Shown here in pieces: positions 12,859 through 18,512 of a DNA stretch of 18,512 nucleotides. The DNA comes from JBBECJ01 sp041751795 (GTDB taxonomy: Bacteria > Chloroflexota > Chloroflexia > Thermomicrobiales > CFX8). The notes under the pieces were generated by a model that ran no database searches, was not told the DNA's origin, and saw only the letters and a program-made list of their open reading frames with translations. Made by a program: the position numbers and the translations under genes. The stretch is taken from positions 1 to 18,512 of the forward strand of contig JBGSWU010000515.1 of NCBI GenBank assembly GCA_041751795.1, written 5' to 3'. The stretch's first letter is position 1, and every line of letters starts with the position of its first letter.

Positions 12859-14403
12859 GTGCGTTTGATCGACCTTGTTAACGGCATCGATGACTGTGTC
12901 ATCCATGGAAACCCGGATATCGAAATCAGCGGCATCGAGTTCGACAGTCGTCTCGCGAACCCAGGTGTGTTGTTCGTTGCCTTGCGCGGCGGCTATACGG
13001 ATGGTCATTTGTATCTGAAGCAGGCATTCGAATCTGGTTCGACAGCTGCAGTTGTTGAACACGGTGCCGATGTTGATACAGCTGGATACAAGGCCATCGT
13101 ATCGACTCCTGACAGCCGGGCGTTGCTAGCGGAGTTGGCGACACGGTTCTACGCGCAGCCGAGTTGGGCAATGACTGTTGTTGGTGTCACCGGAACCGAT
13201 GGCAAGACGACAACCAGTTACTTCATCGAGGCGATGTGCCGTCACGCGGGGCGTTCAACGGGAATGATCGGGACCGTCGCCGTCCGAATTGGCGCGGACA
13301 CTGATCTCCACGAGTCACGACAAACGACGCCTGAATCGCTCCATGTTCAGCGGTATCTGGCCCAGATGCGCGACCACGGCGTTGACCTGGCGGTAGTCGA
13401 GGCGACATCACACGGACTGGAACTTCATCGACTCGATGGATGTGCATTCGACATTGGCGTGATCACGAATGTGACGCACGAGCACCTCGACTTCCACGGA
13501 TCGATTGAGAACTATCGTCGTGCCAAGGGCGGATTGCTCCGTCGCGTGGTCGAGTCTCGACGGTCCGGCAAGCTGGGAATTTCCATCGTGAATCAGGATG
13601 ATGAGGGGGCGCTGTCCCTGCTCCCAGACGCTGAAGGAAGTACGATCGTTCGTTACACGACGCGATCCGCAACTGAAGCCGCCGTGAGTGTTGAGGACAT
13701 CGAGGCGTACCCGACGGGCTCGCGATTCTTGCTCAAGACTCCAACTGGTGTCGTGCCAACAACGATCAATCTCCCCGGGGCGTACAACGTCGCCAATGCC
13801 GTTGCAGCCGCGTCAGTAGGTGTTTCTCTAAACATGTCGTCATCCGATATTGCAGCTGGACTCGCATCGCTGAAGGCTGTGCCAGGCCGAATGGAATCGG
13901 TCGATGCGGGACAGCCGTTCGGAATCATTGTTGACTACGCTCACACCCCTGACGCGATTCGGAGCGTCCTGCGTGAAGCGCGAAAACTCGCAGCTGGTCG
14001 GGTTCTCGTCGTATTCGGTTCTGCGGGAGAACGCGATCGCGAAAAGCGATCGATTCAGGGCGCTGTCGCCGTAACCGATGCGGACTTCGCGGTCTTTACC
14101 AGCGAGGACCCTCGTTACGAGGATGCCGAGTCAATCATCGCCGACATCGCGGTCGGTGCGACCGAAGCAGGCGGTCAGCGCGGTGTAGACTTTGAATGTA
14201 TCGAAGACAGGCGTGAGGCGATTGGGATGGCGCTGGAACGCGCTGAAGCAGGAGATGTGGTTGTACTCGCCGGGAAGGGCCATGAACGTAGCATGATCTA
14301 CGGTTCCGAAAAGCGTCCATGGAATGAACCAGCGGTCGCCCGTGATGTCCTACTTCAACTCGGGTACGGGACGCGAGTTCCCGGCGGAGGTGCGACTCGA
14401 TGA
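12859..14403 (+). CDS. murE: UDP-N-acetylmuramoyl-tripeptide synthetase MurE
   Basis: This enzyme adds the third, usually diamino, residue to UDP-MurNAc-L-Ala-D-Glu in peptidoglycan synthesis. It is a 514-residue Mur ligase. Motifs: SxDSR-like FDSR (28-31), the ATP loop TGTDGKTTTS (111-120), EATSHGLELHRLDG (181-194), NVTHEHLDFHGS (204-215), the carbamylated Lys in YRRAKGGLL (K223), and DYAHTPDAI (359-367). The substrate-selecting motif, DNPR in diaminopimelate-adding enzymes, reads EDPR (416-419). Arg is kept but Asp-Asn is replaced by Glu-Asp, so diaminopimelate, ornithine or lysine cannot be chosen safely. The start is GTG 12859 with GGAGGG 8 nt upstream. Its stop overlaps the lipoprotein start (ATGA). 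Confidence 0.94.
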   Translation: MRLIDLVNGIDDCVIHGNPDIEISGIEFDSRLANPGVLFVALRGGYTDGHLYLKQAFESGSTAAVVEHGADVDTAGYKAIVSTPDSRALLAELATRFYAQPSWAMTVVGVTGTDGKTTTSYFIEAMCRHAGRSTGMIGTVAVRIGADTDLHESRQTTPESLHVQRYLAQMRDHGVDLAVVEATSHGLELHRLDGCAFDIGVITNVTHEHLDFHGSIENYRRAKGGLLRRVVESRRSGKLGISIVNQDDEGALSLLPDAEGSTIVRYTTRSATEAAVSVEDIEAYPTGSRFLLKTPTGVVPTTINLPGAYNVANAVAAASVGVSLNMSSSDIAAGLASLKAVPGRMESVDAGQPFGIIVDYAHTPDAIRSVLREARKLAAGRVLVVFGSAGERDREKRSIQGAVAVTDADFAVFTSEDPRYEDAESIIADIAVGATEAGGQRGVDFECIEDRREAIGMALERAEAGDVVVLAGKGHERSMIYGSEKRPWNEPAVARDVLLQLGYGTRVPGGGATR

Positions 14404-15452
14404 CCTTGCGGGGTGTGTTTCGTCGTCCAATCGCGTTCGTCGTGATCGTTGCGTGTTGCTTCGCGTTTCTCCTTAGCGCGTGTGGACAGCCAGATGCGCT
14501 GCTGACACCCGATGCGCAGGCTGGAGCCGATCCTTCCGGGCGGATCCTGTTCGTTGCTGACGGCAATGTTCAACTATGGAACGGCAATGATATCCGACGT
14601 GTTACCGAGGTCGAGGAAGAGTTTGAAGCTCTTTCTCCCACTTGGGCGCCGGATGCGCAGCGATTCGCGTACGTCCAGGTCAATCGAGGCAAGGGTTACT
14701 CTGACCTCTACATCTCGAACCTCGACGGTGAAACCCTTCGTCAGGTGACGAACAATTCTCCTGATGTCACTCCATACTCGCAGGAGTATGTCTGCAACGC
14801 ATACTGGGTGGTCGATCCAGTCTGGGATCAGGCTGGCGAGAGAATCATCTGGGCGAGCGATCGTGGCGGTTGGGAGTACGACGACTGTACCGTTCGGACG
14901 TCTGACCCAATGTTCCTGTGGTACTCAGAAACGTGGGAAGCCGACCCATACATTCTGTCGGCGACGGCGGACATCAACCGTGCTCAGGAAGGACCGACGC
15001 TGTCTGGCAACGGACAGATGGCGGCATTCGTTGTCCGAAATGACACCAGTGAAACCCTCCGAAACACGCAGATCTGGACACTTGATTTGAATTCTGCGGA
15101 CACGAAAGTACTTATTGACCATCCTGACGGCGCGTTCGACCCAGCCTGGTCTCCGGATGACCAAAGCCTTGCCTATGTCCAGCGTGACGGCACGAGTAGC
15201 GACATCTGGATCGCGCCGATTGATGGCACCGCGCCGTACAAACTGACCGAGATAGGGACGTGCGTCTCCCCTGTCTGGTCGCCAGACGGAAACTTCATCG
15301 CGTTCTTCAGCGTGAACGATGGCGAATTCGAGGCGTCGTACGTTGAGGTATCGTCTGGCAGCAACAATCGGCTGACGGCGTCTGATCCACAACGCCTCTT
15401 CTCAGCCGAAAACATCAGCACGATTTCTGGAATGTCGTGGGCGAGCAACTAA
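14400..15452 (+). CDS. TolB-like beta-propeller lipoprotein
   Basis: A 350-residue exported lipoprotein. It has basic residues (RGVFRRP), a hydrophobic core (IAFVVIVACCFAFLL) and a lipobox LSAC with the lipidated Cys at 28. The mature part is built of TolB/WD40-like blades marked by W-SPDG-type turns: PTWAPDAQRFAYV, PVWDQAGERIIWASDR, PAWSPDDQSLAYV with DIWIAPIDG, and PVWSPDGNFIAFF. There is no OmpA-binding or Pal partner in view. The ATG overlaps the murE stop by 4 bp, so translation is coupled to cell-wall synthesis. In a cell without a classical outer membrane it would sit on the outer face of the cytoplasmic membrane. The ligand is unknown. Confidence 0.88.
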   Translation: MTLRGVFRRPIAFVVIVACCFAFLLSACGQPDALLTPDAQAGADPSGRILFVADGNVQLWNGNDIRRVTEVEEEFEALSPTWAPDAQRFAYVQVNRGKGYSDLYISNLDGETLRQVTNNSPDVTPYSQEYVCNAYWVVDPVWDQAGERIIWASDRGGWEYDDCTVRTSDPMFLWYSETWEADPYILSATADINRAQEGPTLSGNGQMAAFVVRNDTSETLRNTQIWTLDLNSADTKVLIDHPDGAFDPAWSPDDQSLAYVQRDGTSSDIWIAPIDGTAPYKLTEIGTCVSPVWSPDGNFIAFFSVNDGEFEASYVEVSSGSNNRLTASDPQRLFSAENISTISGMSWASN

Positions 15453-15463
15453 CCTGCTCGCCC
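15439..15463. terminator. Hairpin at the end of the lipoprotein gene, convergent with aspS
   Basis: GGGCGAGCA (15439-15447) / TGCTCGCCC (15455-15463) is a perfect 9-bp stem with a 7-nt loop containing the lipoprotein stop codon. No T-run follows on either strand, so it may act as a factor-assisted terminator or an RNA 3'-end stabiliser for the convergent pair. Confidence 0.5.
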
Positions 15464-15518
15464 ATCGACGATTGACATGCAACCGCAGAAACATTCCGTC
15501 GCCGATGTGGTTGACGAC

Positions 15519-17327
15519 TCAGGTCGTTTTCTGTCCCACTGGCTCCGCAACGTGAATATGTAGTTCTTTAAGTTGCTTCGGCTCGACATCCCCTGGTGCG
15601 TCGAACATCATGTCTCGGGCGCTCTGATTCTTCGGGAATGCCATCACTTCACGCAATGTCTCTTCACCAGCGAGAATCATCGCGATGCGGTCGATTCCAG
15701 GTGCGATTCCACCAAGCGGCGGGGCACCGAACTCGAACGCGCGGAGGAGGTGACCAAAACGCTCGTTGATCTCTGCCTGCTCGTAGCCCATTAGTTGGAA
15801 CATCCGCGATTGGAGGTTCTGATCATGGATACGAATCGATCCGCCGCCGACCTCATACCCGTTCAGGACTATGTCGTACGCCTTCGATCGAACCGCACCG
15901 ACGTCGCTGTCGAGTAGCGCGATGTCTTCATCCATTGGCGCGGTGAACGGGTGGTGAAGGGAATCCCACCGCTTACCCTCTTCGTCCCAGCCGAATAACG
16001 GGAAGTCGACGACCCAGCAGAACGCGGCGACGTTAGGATCGGCCAAGCCGAGTTCATGACCGAATCGTTCGCGTAGTCGTCCAAGGACGTTCGCAGCGAT
16101 TTCAGCGCTGTCAGCCACGAGCAAGACGAGATCGCCGCTGTTGGCTCCGGTTGCATCGATGATGCCGTCGAGTTCCGACCGCGACAGGAACTTAGCGATC
16201 GGTGACCGTGCGGAGCGCGCGCCATCTTCGCCGTCTTCAATTCCGAGCCAGGCCAGCCCGCGTGCCCCGAACTGCTTCGCGAAATTCGTCATCTCGTCGA
16301 GTTGGCCGCGGCTGGCATTCCCGCGCCCTGGTACGGCGATGCCCCGAACGACTCCGACGCCAGCGACAGCGTTGGCGAACACGCCGAATTCGCTGTTTGC
16401 AACCAGCGTCGAGATGTCGGCGATTTCCATTCCATATCGCAGGTCTGGCTTATCGCTGCCGAAGCGGGCCATCGCTTCAGCGTACGTGAGTCGAGGGAAT
16501 GGCTCGGACTGGATCTTGAAGTCAGTCAGCCCCACGAGTTCGGTGAACAACCTCTCGGTCAACTGAATAATGTCCTCCATGTCGACGAAGGACATCTCGA
16601 GATCGAGTTGCGTGAACTCAGGCTGGCGGTCGGCCCGCTGATCTTCATCCCGGAAGCAGCGGGCGATCTGATAGTAGCGGTCCATTCCAGCGACCATCAG
16701 AATCTGCTTCATTTGCTGCGGCGACTGAGGCAGGGCGTAGAACTGCCCCGGATAAACACGGCTCGGGACTAGATAGTCGCGCGCGCCTTCTGGCGTACTC
16801 TTGATGAGAATCGGGGTTTCGATCTCGATGAAATCCCGTTCATCCAGGTAATGGCGAATCGTCCGCACGATCTGATGGCGTAGCATCAGATTTCGCTGCA
16901 TTCTTGGTCGTCGGAGATCAAGGTAGCGGTATTCGAGTCGAAGTGATTCATCAACAGATGATTCGTCGCTGATCTCGAATGGCGTGGTCTTTGCAGAATT
17001 GAGGACGACCAGCGAACTCGCGGCGACTTCGATCGCACCGGTCGGCATATTCGGATTTTCGGTACCGTCTGGCCGGAGTTGTACCGTCCCGGTCACTTGC
17101 ATAACGAACTCCGTGCGGACGTGTTCGGCGACCTTGTGCGCGTCTACGGCTTGTTCTGGATTGACGACTATCTGGGTCAGGCCGTATCGATCGCGCAGAT
17201 CAAGAAAAATCAGACCACCGTGATCGCGTCTGCGATTCACCCAGCCTTTCACCGTAACATCACGACCGGCATCCTCGGCGCGGAGTTCCCCGCAGGTCGT
17301 ATACGACCGTTGCGCCAGACTTACCAT
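15519..17327 (-). CDS. aspS: Aspartyl-tRNA synthetase, probably non-discriminating (Asp/Asn)
   Basis: A class II synthetase, 602 residues from ATG 17327. I chose it over the in-frame GTG at 17390 because GAGGA lies just upstream and homology-like sequence begins at SYTTCGELR. An N-terminal OB fold holds WVNRRRDHGGLIFLDLRDRYG. The catalytic domain has motif 1 (FIEIETPILIKSTPEGARDY), motif 2 (FRDEDQRADRQPEFTQLDLE) and motif 3 (GGIAPGIDRIAMILAG). The bacterial GAD insertion lies between motifs 2 and 3, and the bacterial C-terminal signature AFPKNQSARDMM is present. H36 in RRRDHGG is the residue seen in non-discriminating enzymes such as that of Pseudomonas; E. coli has Leu. It would then make Asp-tRNA-Asn for GatCAB. 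It lies downstream of mazG and lepA on the same strand, with a gap of about 110 bp. Confidence 0.94.
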   Translation of the reverse strand: MVSLAQRSYTTCGELRAEDAGRDVTVKGWVNRRRDHGGLIFLDLRDRYGLTQIVVNPEQAVDAHKVAEHVRTEFVMQVTGTVQLRPDGTENPNMPTGAIEVAASSLVVLNSAKTTPFEISDESSVDESLRLEYRYLDLRRPRMQRNLMLRHQIVRTIRHYLDERDFIEIETPILIKSTPEGARDYLVPSRVYPGQFYALPQSPQQMKQILMVAGMDRYYQIARCFRDEDQRADRQPEFTQLDLEMSFVDMEDIIQLTERLFTELVGLTDFKIQSEPFPRLTYAEAMARFGSDKPDLRYGMEIADISTLVANSEFGVFANAVAGVGVVRGIAVPGRGNASRGQLDEMTNFAKQFGARGLAWLGIEDGEDGARSARSPIAKFLSRSELDGIIDATGANSGDLVLLVADSAEIAANVLGRLRERFGHELGLADPNVAAFCWVVDFPLFGWDEEGKRWDSLHHPFTAPMDEDIALLDSDVGAVRSKAYDIVLNGYEVGGGSIRIHDQNLQSRMFQLMGYEQAEINERFGHLLRAFEFGAPPLGGIAPGIDRIAMILAGEETLREVMAFPKNQSARDMMFDAPGDVEPKQLKELHIHVAEPVGQKTT

Positions 17328-17440
17328 GAATTCCTCACTTACTTCCCATTCCCTACCCAATTGACCGATGATGCCACACGGTTCATCCACTGAACCGATG
17401 GACTTGATTCGCGCTGGTGTTGATCCCCCCGGCCTGCCGA

Positions 17441-18439
17441 CTATGTCCCGAGACGTGACTGCTTTTCCTGTTCCTTGACGCTGTTCCAGACAGCGAGGAC
17501 GTCCTCGGGTGAGGCTGCGCTTACGTTCGAGAAGACGTGAGGATGGCGGCGGACGAGCTTCGCAGTGATGCTCGTCAACACATCCTCGATGCGAAAGTGA
17601 CCGGTCTCATAGCCAATCTGCGCCTGCATTAACACGTTGAGCAACACGTCACCCAGTTCCTCTGCCGCGTTGGGCCAGTCGCTCGATCGCACTGCCTTGG
17701 CATACTCTGCAACTTCACTGGCGAAATCATCCAGCATGCTTTGGTGGGTTTGTTCTCGGTCCCATGGACATCCATCAGGCTGTCGCAAACGAGCGGTGAT
17801 GTGCTCCAACGCGGCAAATGAAGGTGGGCTGTCCAACGCGTCACGAGCGGGCACGAGGAGCGTCCCTGATTGATGTGGGGACGCATCAACGGCCGTCCCA
17901 TACACCGACCGGAGTCGCGTCGCTACAAGTGTTTGTATGCGCTCACCATGGCAGTTGAACAGGACAGTTGGCAACGTGGCGTCGAGTGGCGCGGTTCCGG
18001 AATCGAACGGTGCTTGCTCCTGAGCCTGTGCCAACGTCAATGCATCTGACACGATTGCGTGCGATGGATACGGTTCGGCGTATCCAGACGGCGCAACGTG
18101 CATGTTCGAGACCGAAGAAAGAGCGTGAACTGTCGCGTCACCGATCCAGCCAGGACCTGGCACGAGATAGGCGATCGAGGATTGAAGAGCACGCTCTATG
18201 ATGTCAGCTGCGATGAGTTGTTCGATGCCTTCAAGTGGCTCTCGATCGAACAACGTGTCGTAGGTGTGTGTGATTTCGACCGATGCCGGCACAGTCTGGG
18301 TCGCGATGTCGCTAGACCGTGCAACGACTATCCGCCCCGACAGCATGGCGTCCCAATCGTCGGCAGGAGAACGACCAAGTAACCCGATGACGAGGATCGA
18401 GGATTGCACGCTAGCTGCGTTCTGCGACGCTACGCTCAT
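17441..18439 (-). CDS. mazG: MazG nucleotide pyrophosphohydrolase with degenerate YabN-like N-terminal domain
   Basis: A 332-residue two-domain protein. Residues about 208-328 are MazG, which hydrolyses NTPs to NMP and PPi. They include LRQPDGCPWDREQTHQSM, metal-binding E242, E245 (SEVAE), E261 and D264 (EELGD), and KLVRRHPHVF. The first Glu of the EExxE motif is Ser, but the residues equivalent to the E. coli metal ligands remain. Residues about 14-200 resemble the tetrapyrrole-methylase-like half of Bacillus YabN (YDTLFDREPLEG.., AYLVPGPGWIGDATVHAL). The GxGPGD S-adenosylmethionine loop is lost (IGLLGRSPADD), so methyl transfer is unlikely. The start is uncertain: ATG 18439 overlaps lepA by 29 bp, while GTG 18409 begins right after the lepA stop; neither has a clear ribosome site. 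Confidence 0.87.
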   Translation of the reverse strand: MSVASQNAASVQSSILVIGLLGRSPADDWDAMLSGRIVVARSSDIATQTVPASVEITHTYDTLFDREPLEGIEQLIAADIIERALQSSIAYLVPGPGWIGDATVHALSSVSNMHVAPSGYAEPYPSHAIVSDALTLAQAQEQAPFDSGTAPLDATLPTVLFNCHGERIQTLVATRLRSVYGTAVDASPHQSGTLLVPARDALDSPPSFAALEHITARLRQPDGCPWDREQTHQSMLDDFASEVAEYAKAVRSSDWPNAAEELGDVLLNVLMQAQIGYETGHFRIEDVLTSITAKLVRRHPHVFSNVSAASPEDVLAVWNSVKEQEKQSRLGT

Positions 18440-18512
18440 CGCCGAGCGTTAGAATAGCCATGAATGCTTCCTGTGGGATCTCGACGTTCCCAACCATCTT
18501 CATCCGCGCCTT
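18411..18512 (-). CDS. lepA: Elongation factor 4 (LepA), C-terminal end only
   Basis: The last 33 codons of a gene running in from the window edge. The sequence KARMKMVGNVEIPQEAFMAI is the highly conserved LepA/EF4 C-terminus (KKRMKxxGNVExPQEAF), a translational GTPase acting on stalled ribosomes. The tail LTLGDERSVAERS follows and the stop is TAG. The mazG start overlaps it, so the two are probably co-transcribed. Confidence 0.92.
   Translation of the reverse strand, partial: KARMKMVGNVEIPQEAFMAILTLGDERSVAERS

Noticed and set aside
14033..14041. GCGATCGC octamer and frequent CGATCG words, as in cyanobacterial HIP1
   Set aside because: Only isolated copies were noticed, mostly inside coding sequence with Asp/Arg/Ile codons. 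There is no sign of the strong enrichment that defines HIP1, and I could not compute it.
17380..17396. GGTTCA/TGAACC hairpin upstream of aspS, considered as a T-box or operator
   Set aside because: The stem is only 6 bp, and no T-box consensus, specifier loop or antiterminator is present in the 113-bp gap.

Overview
The window is ordinary-density bacterial chromosome, roughly 57-60 % GC by eye, with genes on both strands. It has no phage, IS or CRISPR signature. The combination of genes suggests a Chloroflexota bacterium, perhaps Thermomicrobia-like: a SigR/RsrA-type sigma and zinc anti-sigma pair, a two-gene NuoE/NuoF diaphorase, a MurE with an EDPR motif followed by a TolB-like lipoprotein, a YabN-like MazG between lepA and aspS, and an AspRS of the non-discriminating type. 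This placement is inference from gene style and order; there is no rRNA to anchor it.

Layout. (1) 1-778, +: the 3' part of an ECF sigma factor overlapping a small RsrA-like zinc anti-sigma factor. (2) 809-1234, -: a DUF1992 protein, divergent from (3) 1371-3621, +: a nuoE-nuoF pair that ends at a strong bidirectional hairpin. (4) 3699-5793, -: an ornithine-cyclodeaminase-like reductase and, upstream of it, a short-chain dehydrogenase with a C-terminal membrane segment. (5) 5794-6255: about 460 bp without a gene, unusually rich in inverted repeats. (6) 6256-8475, +: recQ helicase. (7) 8561-8725, -: tRNA-Asn(GUU) with its own promoter and terminator. (8) 8747-15463, +: a ROK-family kinase, a 40-residue ORF, a two-winged-helix-like protein of unknown function, a HEAT-repeat protein, murE and a TolB-like lipoprotein. 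The tight spacing and overlaps suggest one transcription unit or a few coupled ones. (9) 15519-18512, -: lepA (3' end) - mazG - aspS.

How they fit together. The sigma/anti-sigma pair is a likely thiol-redox stress switch. NuoE/NuoF form a soluble NAD(P)H dehydrogenase module with no partner subunit in view. A Gly replaces the acidic residue that in E. coli NuoF excludes NADPH. The AspRS carries the His typical of enzymes that charge both tRNA-Asp and tRNA-Asn, which pairs logically with the tRNA-Asn in the same window and predicts a GatCAB amidotransferase elsewhere. The murE region joins cell-wall synthesis to a lipoprotein and to two uncharacterised proteins.

The least explained parts are the structured gap before recQ and the sORF / winged-helix-like / HEAT cluster. 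I did not see a clear new defence or mobile system.
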